Origin: Anaerolineales bacterium UBA6055
Lineage (GTDB): Bacteria > Chloroflexota > Anaerolineae > Aggregatilineales > Phototrophicaceae
Length of the DNA: 64,000 bases
Reading direction: 5' to 3'
NCBI GenBank assembly: GCA_002428985.1
Contig: DIYL01000013.1
Coordinates: forward strand, 124,001-188,000
Every line of letters starts with the position of its first letter. The stretch's first letter is position 1. The notes below the pieces were generated by a model. The model was not told the DNA's origin. It was given only the letters and a program-made list of their open reading frames with translations, and made no database searches. Positions 36,494 through 45,830 of this stretch are shown here, one piece after another. A program made the translations under genes and the position numbers.

Positions 36494-36697
36494 TTATTTT
36501 GAAGTACTTTTGGTCGGGCGTTTGAAGATATAGCTTTCGCCATCATAGGCAACCAGTTCAAAACCAGCCTTGCCTAGTTCATTTAAGACAACATGAAGCG
36601 GTTCATCTTTCCACTGACCTTGTTTTTCGCCATTAGCCCGGTATTGAATCCCATAAGAATTAATCACCCCGACCTGTACATATTCCCATCTTGGCAT
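36494..36697 (-). CDS. DUF4177-like small protein
   Basis: A 67-residue protein opening MPRWEYVQV and ending with AGFELVAYDGESYIFKRP, the pattern of DUF4177. AGGAGATGATCTG lies before the ATG. Function is unknown for the family. Confidence 0.75.
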   Translation of the reverse strand: MPRWEYVQVGVINSYGIQYRANGEKQGQWKDEPLHVVLNELGKAGFELVAYDGESYIFKRPTKSTSK

Positions 36698-36765
36698 CAG
36701 ATCATCTCCTATACATCAATGATATGTCTTATTTTAATATAGGATTTTTATTTACGACAATATAG

Positions 36766-37383
36766 CTACTTTTCGCCAAACTGACCAACAGACCAATATT
36801 CATATTCCATATGATTGGCAGTTTTATCCGCAAAATCTTTGCCCAATAAACGACTAACAGTATGTAATGCCATATCAATTCCAGCTGATACACCAGCAGA
36901 TGTAATAATTTTGCCATTGTCCACCCAACGTTCACCGGGACGCGCATCCAAAGTGGGTTCAGCTTCCGTCAACAAGTCAAAAGCTGTGTGATACGTTGTC
37001 GCTGCTTGATCCGCTAATAAACCTGTTTTTGCAACTACAAGTGATCCTGTGCAAACCGTCAACAAATGTTCCACATCATCATATTGGGATTGAATCCATG
37101 CACGAACATTTTCATTATGCATCAACGTACGTGTGCCCTGCCCACCGGGAATTAGCAATAAGTCGGGTTGTAAGCAATTTTCCATACTATAGTCGACATC
37201 CACTTTCAAGCCATTCCGAGCAACAACCCGTTCGCCATCCTCACTTACAAGGTAAACATTAAACGGTTGTGTGCCATCCTCATAACGCGATACAGCAAAT
37301 ACCTCAAACGGCCCAGCAAAGTCTAAAACTTCGACATCATCAAACATAAAAATCGCGACATTCCATTGTTTTTGGGGCATCAT
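36766..37383 (-). CDS. DJ-1/PfpI family protein
   Basis: A 205-residue DJ-1/PfpI-superfamily protein, closest in look to ThiJ/isonitrile-hydratase-type members. The nucleophile cysteine lies in LTVCTGSLVVAK (about residue 100), with the acidic partner near FDDVEVLDFAGPFEVF. No helix-turn-helix is attached. Two ATGs lie at the start directly after the stop of the upstream EF-Tu-like gene, implying translational coupling. Activity could be hydratase, deglycase or amidase-like. Confidence 0.85.
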   Translation of the reverse strand: MMPQKQWNVAIFMFDDVEVLDFAGPFEVFAVSRYEDGTQPFNVYLVSEDGERVVARNGLKVDVDYSMENCLQPDLLLIPGGQGTRTLMHNENVRAWIQSQYDDVEHLLTVCTGSLVVAKTGLLADQAATTYHTAFDLLTEAEPTLDARPGERWVDNGKIITSAGVSAGIDMALHTVSRLLGKDFADKTANHMEYEYWSVGQFGEK

Positions 37384-37746
37384 TCATTCTCCAGAAAGTG
37401 TAATTAAGCGTGTTTCTTTACGTGGTAAAAAATATCGACCATTACTATTGTGCCATTGATGTTCAGACATCAATGCTAAGATCGGTTCAGCATCGCCTGT
37501 TAAACCCAGTTGTGCCGTCTGCCCCACGTTGATCACCTCAAGTGGTTCACCATCAACAAGGATTGTTTCAACAGTTAGTTCAATTGACATTGCACTGAGT
37601 TTCTTGGGCTTCTGTTTCTTTTTCTTTGGCAGTTGATAAACTGTTAACACATTAAACAATTCACCAACTGTTATCGACTTTTCAACATATCCCGTTACAA
37701 ACAAAATACCCTCTTGTGACTCTACAATATCAACAACAATTTCCAT
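37384..37746 (-). CDS. Mini beta-barrel protein resembling EF-Tu domain 2
   Basis: A 120-residue protein that looks like a lone translation-factor beta-barrel. GILFVTGYVEKSITVGELFN followed by ELTVETILVDGEPLEVINVG and AQLGLTG parallels the EF-Tu domain-2 pattern. No GTPase domain is present. The ATG follows AAAGGA; its TGA is followed at once by the ATG of the DJ-1 gene. The fold is inferred and the function unknown. Confidence 0.55.
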   Translation of the reverse strand: MEIVVDIVESQEGILFVTGYVEKSITVGELFNVLTVYQLPKKKKQKPKKLSAMSIELTVETILVDGEPLEVINVGQTAQLGLTGDAEPILALMSEHQWHNSNGRYFLPRKETRLITLSGE

Positions 37747-37793
37747 ACAGCATCCTTTTACCACATCATTTTTAGAAGCCTAACAGCAAGTCT

Positions 37794-37824
37794 TTGTGTT
37801 TTCTAGTTGAAGTGCGCGTATAAT
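37794..37824 (+). promoter_or_regulatory. Possible promoter of the chemosensory cluster
   Basis: A perfect TATAAT (37819-37824) with TTGTGT (37794-37799) 19 bp upstream, about 118 bases before the first cheW-like gene. The spacing is long, so the -35 box is uncertain. Confidence 0.4.
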
Positions 37825-37941
37825 TAAGATGTCATGTTGGTTCGATTTGTGTATGAAATTACACGACAGTATTCAGTCTGTTGAGCAAATATCAAACCAC
37901 CCGTACAATACAACCATTAAGAAATAAGCTAACGAGTCATT

Positions 37942-38547
37942 ATGTCCGATCAAGATTCTAACATTCGCGATACGTTAAGCATCGATTGGGAAGCCATCTG
38001 GCAATCACTCGATTGGGATGATACCGACCGCCAACAACAAGCGATTAAAGAACGGCTTCATCAACGTGCCCAACAATATGCCAAGCCATCCAAACAACAA
38101 GAGAGCTTTCAGGCAGATCAAGATAATACCTATCAACTCCTGACATTCGATCTTGGACCAGAACGCTATGGTATTGATGTCCATATTGTGACAAGTGTGC
38201 GCGCCACATCCAAGTTAACCCGCGTTCCAGGTGCTCCACCGTTTTATCGCGGTGTCGTTAATGTGCGTGGGCAAATTATTACTGTGCTCGACTTACGGAT
38301 TTTGCTATCCCTTGGGGTAGATATCACAGAAGTCCCGCCCGAACTGATTGTCGTGGAGTATAATAAACTTGAATTAGCCATCTTGGCTGATCATATATCG
38401 GATGTCGAACGCATCCCAGTAGAAGCGGTCGAACCAATTGAAATGACATATGCACGCGGGGTCACCCTTGGTCGCCTCGTTGTTTTAGATACTGAGCAAT
38501 TATTAACCAGCGAGCGTCTTATCGTTGGTGGAGTAGATCATTCATGA
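37942..38547 (+). CDS. cheW: CheW-like coupling protein
   Basis: A 201-residue protein. A hydrophilic Gln-rich N-terminal extension (about 65 residues) precedes a CheW domain (LLTFDLGPERYGIDV, PPFYRGVVNVRGQIITVLDL, VLDTEQLLTSERL). CheW links receptors to the CheA kinase. Its stop overlaps the receptor start (ATGA). It is the first gene of the cluster. Confidence 0.9.
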   Translation: MSDQDSNIRDTLSIDWEAIWQSLDWDDTDRQQQAIKERLHQRAQQYAKPSKQQESFQADQDNTYQLLTFDLGPERYGIDVHIVTSVRATSKLTRVPGAPPFYRGVVNVRGQIITVLDLRILLSLGVDITEVPPELIVVEYNKLELAILADHISDVERIPVEAVEPIEMTYARGVTLGRLVVLDTEQLLTSERLIVGGVDHS

Positions 38548-39788
38548 CCCAGCAATCCAACACATCCCAACGTATTGTTGCCCAATTATCCAGTGGCATC
38601 GTTTTATCTATGGCGGTCTCAGCCGCTATTCCAGTTCTAATACTATCACTAATTCTATTGAATGACCCTAGTATCGGTTCTGCTATTCTACTTGCGCCAG
38701 TTCTCGCGTTTATAGCGGGTGCAGCATTTGGAATCTACGTCTATAATTCGAGTTTCCACCAACTGGAGCAAACCCTTAGCGATTATATTGAAGGACTCGA
38801 TCGTGTAGCAGAAGGGGATCTCAGCCAACGCTTGACGATTCCCAATATGAATAGCGAATCCGTTGATGGGCGTATGATGATGCAACTTGGAAATGTCATC
38901 AACAGCACCCTCGATCAACTAGAATCAATCGTCAGCGAGATTAATCGAGCGATGTTACGCCTTGAAGCCGATACTGAAGCCATCCTAGATGCGACCTCAC
39001 GCCAAATCACAATGGCAAATGAACAAGATGCTGTTGTGACGGAAACAACAGCAACCGTCAATGAAGTCCGTGCAACTGTCACCGAAACGGCTGAAAGAGC
39101 ACAAAGTGTTGCCGAGACCGCCCAAACATCCGTGGATATTTCGAAGTCTGGTAACGAAGCTGTCAACGAAACCATCGCCGGTATGGATATTATCCGCCGC
39201 CGTGTGGAAGACATCGCCGATAACATCCTTGTGCTATCAGAACATACCCAGCAAATCGGGGAAATCATCGCGACAGTTAATAACTTAGCCGATCAATCAC
39301 GTATGTTAGCCCTAAATGCCTCAGTTGAAGCAGCACGGGCAGGTGAAGAAGGTAAAGGTTTTGCGGTCGTTGCTATGGAAGTCCGTAACCTTGCCGACCA
39401 AAATCGTGACGCAACCGTCCAAGTCCGCGAGATTCTTGGTGAAATTCAACGCTCAACCAACTCAGCCGTCATGGTGACCGAAGAAGGTAGCAAAGGTGTC
39501 GATAGCGGACAGCAACAAGTAAATGCTGCTGGTGAATCAATCAAGGAATTATCTAAAGCAATCGAAGATGCTGCCCTCGCAGCAATGCAAATCGCCGCAT
39601 CCACCCGCCAACAGACTATTGGTATGGATCAACTCACCAACGCAATGCGCACCATTAAACACGCCACAACCGAAACAGTCAGTAGCACGATGCAGGTTGA
39701 AGCCAGTGTCCAACGACTACGTGACGCCGCCAACCGTGTCAACGATGTCCTAGCTGGATTAAAATTCGGAGACGAAGAAAGTGCGTAG
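38544..39788 (+). CDS. Methyl-accepting chemotaxis protein without external sensor
   Basis: A 414-residue receptor. Two membrane helices (about residues 15-38 and 45-70) are separated by a loop of only a few residues, so there is no extracytoplasmic ligand domain. A HAMP-like segment (LDRVAEGDLSQRLTIP) follows. The signalling hairpin has a good tip (NASVEAARAGEEGKGFAVVAM, EVRNLADQ). It must sense through the membrane, the HAMP or a partner. It overlaps CheW upstream. Confidence 0.9.
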   Translation: MTQQSNTSQRIVAQLSSGIVLSMAVSAAIPVLILSLILLNDPSIGSAILLAPVLAFIAGAAFGIYVYNSSFHQLEQTLSDYIEGLDRVAEGDLSQRLTIPNMNSESVDGRMMMQLGNVINSTLDQLESIVSEINRAMLRLEADTEAILDATSRQITMANEQDAVVTETTATVNEVRATVTETAERAQSVAETAQTSVDISKSGNEAVNETIAGMDIIRRRVEDIADNILVLSEHTQQIGEIIATVNNLADQSRMLALNASVEAARAGEEGKGFAVVAMEVRNLADQNRDATVQVREILGEIQRSTNSAVMVTEEGSKGVDSGQQQVNAAGESIKELSKAIEDAALAAMQIAASTRQQTIGMDQLTNAMRTIKHATTETVSSTMQVEASVQRLRDAANRVNDVLAGLKFGDEESA

Positions 39789-39871
39789 ACAACTGTTTAC
39801 AAAAAATCCCCTATGCAACAAAAATATCGCATATGTGCCGAACGAAACGGCATTGAGAATAGGTAAGACAT

Positions 39872-42280
39872 ATGGCAGATAACGACCTGCTTAATATATT
39901 CTGGGAAGAAGTGAGTGAATACCTCAGTTCATTAAACGAGGGCCTACTCCAAGTCGAGATGATGGAAGGTGATGAACAACATGCCCTCCTCACCGAGATG
40001 AACCGCTACGCACACAGTATGAAGGGTGCAGCACGAGCTGTAGGTATGGGTTTTATCGAACAGACCGCCCACTATATGGAAGAGCTCTTTAATGCAACTC
40101 TAGACGACAAGTTGACACTCTCACCAGAAATTGCCGACAGCATCTACGATGGGCTTGACCTCATTCAAAATGTAGTTGATGGTGTCGAAAATAATCAAGA
40201 AGTGGTTGATGAGGTTCTGGCAAATTTAAAGAAAAATGCCGACCAAATCATCAGTGATGATAGTGAAGATAGCGAAGAAGCCATCACAAAACAAGAAAAG
40301 CTCAATGCTTTACTTGATGAGAAAATCAAAACAGCGACTGATGAATTCCCAGCATTACAATTTGATGCACCATCCACACCACCAACACCACCAAAGCCCG
40401 AACCAACTATTGAGCATCCAATCGAAACACCGCCAGTAACAACCGAGCGTACATCCACATCTACAGGAACGCTTGAAATTGGTGCAATTATGCCAACAAT
40501 GGCGATGCGTCCAGCGGAAGAATCGATACGTGTCACTGTCAGCAAATTAGATACACTCATGGCGCAAACTAGTGAACTCATCGTCAACAAAATGCAAGGC
40601 GAAGAGCGCACCAAAAACGTCGGAGATATGCTACAGAAGCTCAGCCGTTGGCAGAGAGAATGGCGCAGTGTGCGGGCAGCTTATATTCGCCTCGCACGGC
40701 GTATGCAAGATAGTGACACACCCGACCCAGAACTAACAACGATCTTTAAATTCCTTGAAGCAAACCAACGATACCTTGCGGAAACTAATCGTGAAGTCGC
40801 TCAACTGAAACAACTACTGACTCAAGATAATATGCAACTCAGCACGCTTGCCGATCAACTTCAAGACGATATGTCACGCCTGCGCATGATGCCCTTTGAA
40901 ACGATTGTTGGGGCATTTCAACGTATGACACGCGATATTGCTCGTGACATGGGCAAACAAATCCGGCTATCCATTCATGGATCCGGTGTCGAAATCGACA
41001 AAACCGTATTGGATGCTCTTAAAGACCCGCTAATGCATCTGTTACGTAACGCCATTGATCATGGGATAGAATTACCAGCAATGCGCGAAAATCTAGGCAA
41101 ATCTCCCACAGGTACAATTGGTATCGAAGTTGAACAACGAGGTAGTGAAATCCTTATCAGCATCATTGATGATGGTCAAGGTCTCGATCTTAATCGCATC
41201 CGCATGAAAGCTGTCGAAAAAGGCATTCTATCAACTAAAGAAGCCAATGCACTCAGTGATGAAGAAACGCAAAATTTGATCTTTCATTCAGGTTTTAGCA
41301 CCAACAATGATGTCAACGCCATCAGTGGGCGTGGACTCGGTATGGATATTGTTCGTGACCGCATCGAAGGATTGCGCGGACGTGTCACCATTAGTAGTCA
41401 ATATCGTATTGGCACGACCTTCACCATAAGTGTTCCTGTCTCGCTGACGCGTATCCGCTGTATTATTTTGACAATCGGTGAAGAAAGTTATGCCATCCCG
41501 TCAATTATGGTCACGCGTATGATGACGTATCAACGTGAGGATGTCTTTACGGCTGAAGGCAAAGATATGGTAACAATTAATAACCAACCGATGCCATTTG
41601 TCTCAATGGGTGCAATCCTCGATATTCCAGCTAATTTTGATAAAGATCGTGATGAATTCCCATTAGTCGCCCTGCAAGCAGCTGACCGTAACGTCGCCTT
41701 CGAAATCGACGAATTGACCAGTGAAATGGAACTCGTACTCAAACCGCTCGGACAAGAATTACAAGCTGTACCGTTTGTATCTGGGGCGGCACTACTGGGT
41801 ACCGGCGAGGTGATAATCGTACTAGATGCCAACGATTTAATTCGTAAAGCAACAGGTGTTCAACTATCCCGTCGTCGCCGTGTGGCCATCACCCGTCAAC
41901 AAGCACCAGAAATTCGACGCGTTCGTGTTCTCGTCGCGGACGATTCAATTACAACTCGTACGTTAGAGAAAAATATTTTGGAAACTGCTGGGTTTGAGGT
42001 TCATGTCGCGATGGATGGTCTTGAAGCATGGCAAATGCTCACTGAAATTGATGTTGATCTCGTCATCAGTGATGTTGAAATGCCAAACTTAACTGGACTT
42101 GAACTAGCAGCACGAATCAAGAACAATTCACATACCGATCATTTACCTGTTGTCTTACTCACATCACTTGGAAAGCCAGAACAACGCGAGGCCGGAATGC
42201 GTGCAGGAGCCGATGCTTATCTTGTAAAATCTCAATTTGACCAGAAAGCATTGTTAGAAACCATACAATCGGTACTTTGA
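39872..42280 (+). CDS. cheA: CheA histidine kinase with fused receiver
   Basis: An 802-residue CheA. The HPt domain has the phospho-His in AHSMKGAARA (residue 48). A Pro/Thr-rich linker (about 165-210) follows. Next come the dimerisation and ATPase domains (LRNAIDHGIELP N-box, DDGQGLD, GRGLGMDIVRDRI), a CheW-like domain (about 540-660) and a C-terminal receiver (VADDS, ISDVEMPNLTG). A fused receiver often acts as phosphate sink. RBS AGGTAAG lies before the ATG. Confidence 0.95.
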   Translation: MADNDLLNIFWEEVSEYLSSLNEGLLQVEMMEGDEQHALLTEMNRYAHSMKGAARAVGMGFIEQTAHYMEELFNATLDDKLTLSPEIADSIYDGLDLIQNVVDGVENNQEVVDEVLANLKKNADQIISDDSEDSEEAITKQEKLNALLDEKIKTATDEFPALQFDAPSTPPTPPKPEPTIEHPIETPPVTTERTSTSTGTLEIGAIMPTMAMRPAEESIRVTVSKLDTLMAQTSELIVNKMQGEERTKNVGDMLQKLSRWQREWRSVRAAYIRLARRMQDSDTPDPELTTIFKFLEANQRYLAETNREVAQLKQLLTQDNMQLSTLADQLQDDMSRLRMMPFETIVGAFQRMTRDIARDMGKQIRLSIHGSGVEIDKTVLDALKDPLMHLLRNAIDHGIELPAMRENLGKSPTGTIGIEVEQRGSEILISIIDDGQGLDLNRIRMKAVEKGILSTKEANALSDEETQNLIFHSGFSTNNDVNAISGRGLGMDIVRDRIEGLRGRVTISSQYRIGTTFTISVPVSLTRIRCIILTIGEESYAIPSIMVTRMMTYQREDVFTAEGKDMVTINNQPMPFVSMGAILDIPANFDKDRDEFPLVALQAADRNVAFEIDELTSEMELVLKPLGQELQAVPFVSGAALLGTGEVIIVLDANDLIRKATGVQLSRRRRVAITRQQAPEIRRVRVLVADDSITTRTLEKNILETAGFEVHVAMDGLEAWQMLTEIDVDLVISDVEMPNLTGLELAARIKNNSHTDHLPVVLLTSLGKPEQREAGMRAGADAYLVKSQFDQKALLETIQSVL

Positions 42281-42459
42281 TATAATATAAATCTAGCCTC
42301 GAGGAAGTAAATCGTATACAGTCAGAGGATGGAACAGCCTATTATTTCATTAACCAACAAATAGCAACACCATGCAAACCAAATTAAAACCAAAAGTCCT
42401 ATGTCATTTATATACTTTCATACTATGATTAATTTTAGAGTGCTGTAAGGGACAAATAC

Positions 42460-43518
42460 ATGAGTTCTCCCGTGCGCGTTTTACTGGCAGATGACAGCGC
42501 AACGATCCGTCATTATCTTAAAGCCATTCTCAATAATTCGATTCATATGGAAATTATTGGCGAAGCAAAAGATGGGATGGATGTCATTGAAATGGTACAT
42601 CAGCTCAAGCCCGATGTGGTATCAATGGATATAAATATGCCTCGTATGGATGGTTTAGAAGCCACGCGTCAGATTATGGCTGATATTCCAACACCAGTTG
42701 TGGTTGTGAGCGGATTGGTCGAATCAGATATCGAATTGTCTATGAAGGCTCTTGAAGCGGGTGCATTGGCTGTCGTTGAAAAACCACCCGATCGTAATAG
42801 TCCCGATTTCGAAGATAAGCGCAAACAATTAATCAATACGATTCGGGCAATGGCAGGGGTTAGTGTTGTCTCGCGTAAGCGAAAAAATAAACAGCATGTT
42901 GATAATCGACAACGGATACAAGAATTTCGAAAAGTAACTGACCGTTTATCAAAGCCAGAAATTATCGGCATTGGTGCAAGTACGGGTGGTCCAAGCGCAA
43001 TCCAGCGCGTCCTTAAAGAATTCCCAAGTGAAACATCTGTACCAATTGTCGTCGTACAACACATGCCACACGAATTTTTGCAGGGTATGACACGCTGGTT
43101 ACAACGCTCAACACGTCTAAACATTAAAATTGCAGAATCCGGTGAGCAGTTAATGCCTAATTGGGTCTATATCGCCCCAGGTACAGCACATATGACAGTA
43201 AGACGACAGAATGAAAACTTGATAGTGCGTTTGATTAAAGATCGTGGCAATCCACAATATCAACCATCAATTAATATGCTCTTTAATTCCTTAGCTACAA
43301 GCTGTGCCAGTAATGCGATTGGTGTGATTATGACTGGCATGGGCGATGATGGTGCAAGTGGATTACTAGCAATGAAACAAGCGGGTGCCAAAACATTTGC
43401 ACAGGATGAACAATCATCAACTGTGTATGGTATGCCAAATGCGGCTGTTTTATGTGGTGCAGTGAATTCAGTCGTCCCATTATCAAGTTTAGCACCTGAA
43501 ATACTAAAAATGTTATAA
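42460..43518 (+). CDS. cheB: Chemotaxis methylesterase CheB
   Basis: Removes methyl groups from receptor glutamates, for adaptation. The 352-residue protein has an intact receiver (LADDSATIRH, MDINMPRMDG) and esterase domain with the catalytic Ser in GASTGGPSAIQ, His in VQHMP and Asp in TGMGDDGASG. RBS AAGGGA. A 179-bp gap separates it from CheA; no gene or clear terminator is seen there. No cheR partner is present in the window. Confidence 0.95.
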   Translation: MSSPVRVLLADDSATIRHYLKAILNNSIHMEIIGEAKDGMDVIEMVHQLKPDVVSMDINMPRMDGLEATRQIMADIPTPVVVVSGLVESDIELSMKALEAGALAVVEKPPDRNSPDFEDKRKQLINTIRAMAGVSVVSRKRKNKQHVDNRQRIQEFRKVTDRLSKPEIIGIGASTGGPSAIQRVLKEFPSETSVPIVVVQHMPHEFLQGMTRWLQRSTRLNIKIAESGEQLMPNWVYIAPGTAHMTVRRQNENLIVRLIKDRGNPQYQPSINMLFNSLATSCASNAIGVIMTGMGDDGASGLLAMKQAGAKTFAQDEQSSTVYGMPNAAVLCGAVNSVVPLSSLAPEILKML

Positions 43519-43597
43519 TGGTATTAGACAAATCTTTCATACTTGTTATTTTAGCAAACCGCAACCATTTAGAGACCCAATTGGGGCAGAGGATGAC

Positions 43598-43975
43598 ATG
43601 GCATTAGAAGTTCTGCTGGTCGAAGATAGTAAAACACAGGCACAGCAAATCAAAGAAACATTGGAAAGTGTCGGACTTCGTGTTCGTATCGCATATGATG
43701 GACCTGATGGATTGCGTGATGCAATTTCAAACCCACCTGCATTGGTTGTACTGGATGTAAAACTCCCGAGTATGGATGGCTTCCAAGTCTGTCGTCGGTT
43801 AAAACGTAACCCTGCAACCCAAGATATTCCGGTTGTGATGTTAACCGAAAAAGCAGGTCCCAAAGCAACAATGTCTGGTCTACGCTCAGGAGCAGATGAC
43901 TATATCCCTAAAGATATATTCGCATCTGAACACTTGATTGATACCTTACATGAACTCGGCATTCTCGAAGATTAG
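43598..43975 (+). CDS. CheY-like response regulator
   Basis: A 125-residue single receiver. It has the acidic pair (LLVEDSKTQ), the phosphoacceptor (LDVKLPSMDGFQV), the switch Thr (VMLTEKAG) and the Lys in DYIPKDIF. It probably carries the CheA signal to the motility machinery. Located 79 bases after CheB. Confidence 0.9.
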   Translation: MALEVLLVEDSKTQAQQIKETLESVGLRVRIAYDGPDGLRDAISNPPALVVLDVKLPSMDGFQVCRRLKRNPATQDIPVVMLTEKAGPKATMSGLRSGADDYIPKDIFASEHLIDTLHELGILED

Positions 43976-44005
43976 TACAAATGCAAGAAATGGAGTTGGT
44001 TTTTC

Positions 44006-44419
44006 ATGTCTGATGTAGGACCATACAAAGTACGCCCCCCTGTCATGTCTGTGCGGGTTGAAGATGCAATGGACATCATGATCGTCCGTGATACAACACG
44101 TCGCGCATCATCGCTGATTGGATTTACACCAGCTCATCGTGCCCAACTCTCTAGTGCCGCCGCAACACTCGCTGAACTCGTCCTCAAAACAGGGGAAGCC
44201 CATACCATTCATCTCAATGGGATTGCCGAAGGGATGAAATCCGGTTTACAAATTTCTTCAGAAACCCCATGGTTAGCAGGAGTATCAGCCAATAATGTGC
44301 TGATTGCTCTAAAATCTAAGATGGGAGATCTTGTTGATGAAATTATGCTTGAAGATGGAGACCCACCGACTATTCTGATGATTATGTGGCTTAGTGATAC
44401 GGATACAACTTCACGATGA
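44006..44419 (+). CDS. Degenerate RsbT-like protein
   Basis: A 137-residue protein that aligns with the N-terminal half of anti-sigma regulatory kinases of the RsbT type (IVRDTTRRASSLIGFTPAHR, then AATLAELVLKTG). The ATP-binding asparagine of the N-box (normally R-N-V) is leucine, and the DxGPG box is replaced by SETPWLAG. It therefore should not be an active kinase and may be a binding partner. Its stop overlaps the next start (ATGA). Confidence 0.6.
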   Translation: MSDVGPYKVRPPVMSVRVEDAMDIMIVRDTTRRASSLIGFTPAHRAQLSSAAATLAELVLKTGEAHTIHLNGIAEGMKSGLQISSETPWLAGVSANNVLIALKSKMGDLVDEIMLEDGDPPTILMIMWLSDTDTTSR

Positions 44420-44880
44420 CCGATGCAACATATGATAAACTACCCATACTAACCTTTACATTAGGGGATGAAAGCTATGCCCTTAAAATAGAGGGGGTAG
44501 TCGAAGTAGCAGCAATGGTCGACTACTCACCAGTTACCGATGCAAATCCTGCGTTACTCGGTCTCATCAATCGTCATGGTCAGGTTATGCCATTAATTGA
44601 TTTGCGGGTTGTATTCCAATGTCATGTCCCGCCGATTGACTCAAATGTGTTATTTATTGTCGCGCAACATGACGGTGTATTGGTTGGACTAGTCGTTGAT
44701 GCGGTAAATCAGGTAGAATATATGGAGCAAGGTGATTCAACAGTTGCGCCCGGCGGTGGACGCTGGATTGAAGAAGTTGCTAGTTATGGTGATAAACTCA
44801 TTCAGATCGTTAGTTTAACTGCAATCATTGAAAATTTATTGCCGGAGACAATCGCCAAGCAAGAGGTTGAGGACAGGTAG
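44416..44880 (+). CDS. Second CheW-like protein
   Basis: A 154-residue stand-alone CheW domain (LTFTLGDESYALKIEGVVEV, NRHGQVMPLIDLRVVF, SLTAIIENLL) without the long N-terminal extension of the first CheW. It is translationally coupled to the RsbT-like gene. Two CheW proteins suggest two receptor arrays or a specialised coupling to the downstream receiver. Confidence 0.9.
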   Translation: MTDATYDKLPILTFTLGDESYALKIEGVVEVAAMVDYSPVTDANPALLGLINRHGQVMPLIDLRVVFQCHVPPIDSNVLFIVAQHDGVLVGLVVDAVNQVEYMEQGDSTVAPGGGRWIEEVASYGDKLIQIVSLTAIIENLLPETIAKQEVEDR

Positions 44881-44884
44881 AAAT

Positions 44885-45790
44885 ATGGCAATTGACGGAC
44901 AAAAAGAGCGTATCTTAATCGTAGCTAAAGACGAAGACCTACGAGAAATGCTCGTGGATACGCTTGAACAAGCAGGCGGGTATGCGACTGTGCAATCCAG
45001 CACATTTGAAGAAGCCCTCAGCGAAATTCTGTTAACCGACTTTGACCTCATCATTACCGAAGCAGAACTTCCAGATCTCAGCGGAATGGATCTATTAGCC
45101 GTTGTTGGTGGTTTGCGCCCCGGTGCACGCGTCATCGTCATTGATGATGATTTGTCGGCAAAAAGTGCTGTTGCGGTCTTCCGTCTTGGTGCAGTCGATT
45201 ATCTCTATAAACCGCTTAATTTGTCCTTCGTCTTGATGCAAATAGAACGTCAACTTGAAATCCAACGGGGTGAGGAAATTGTCCCGAAAATAGACGATAA
45301 GCCAAAGAAAGTCCCAGTGACACGAGATCGAGCAAAACGTCTTGATCCACGTACACGGTCAGCCGCCCTGCGCTTAAGCCGTAACCAATTTAAAAATATC
45401 AATTCAGCCTTAAATCGTCTACTGGGTCACGTTCGTGCAGGTTTTGTCGGTTTAGTTGATTCTGATGGCAATATGGTTAGTGCAGCTGGCACTTTGGACG
45501 ACTTTGATTTGCAGTTGCTCACACAAGCATTGAGTATCGACCACAGCGCACAACGGTCACTCGCTGACATTTTGTCCGAAACTAAATTCCACTCCACCTA
45601 CTTCGAAGGTAACGAGATGGGTGTCTACATCATTGAGTTCGGTCAACCTTATACAGTCACCCTTGCTGTCATCTGTAATACGGATGTTAAACCGGGTATG
45701 GTGTGGTTATATAGCAAACGTACAGCAGCCGTTGTTGATGAAATTCTGAAGACTATTCCACAACCACGGTCATTACCTAAATTGAACTAA
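44885..45790 (+). CDS. Pseudo-receiver fused to a Roadblock-like domain
   Basis: A 301-residue two-domain protein. The receiver fold is clear, but the acidic pair is replaced (LIVAKDED, with Ala-Lys at the usual Asp-Asp) and the phosphoacceptor is Glu (IITEAELPDLSG). The Lys in YLYKPLN is kept. A basic linker follows, then a Roadblock/LC7-like domain (about residues 175-290, GFVGLVDSDGNMVSAAG). Roadblock proteins such as MglB control small GTPases in polarity. RBS GAGGACAGG precedes the ATG. Confidence 0.7.
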   Translation: MAIDGQKERILIVAKDEDLREMLVDTLEQAGGYATVQSSTFEEALSEILLTDFDLIITEAELPDLSGMDLLAVVGGLRPGARVIVIDDDLSAKSAVAVFRLGAVDYLYKPLNLSFVLMQIERQLEIQRGEEIVPKIDDKPKKVPVTRDRAKRLDPRTRSAALRLSRNQFKNINSALNRLLGHVRAGFVGLVDSDGNMVSAAGTLDDFDLQLLTQALSIDHSAQRSLADILSETKFHSTYFEGNEMGVYIIEFGQPYTVTLAVICNTDVKPGMVWLYSKRTAAVVDEILKTIPQPRSLPKLN

Positions 45791-45830
45791 TAAGTAATAT
45801 CAAATCACTAAGATTGTTGCCACGACTGAC

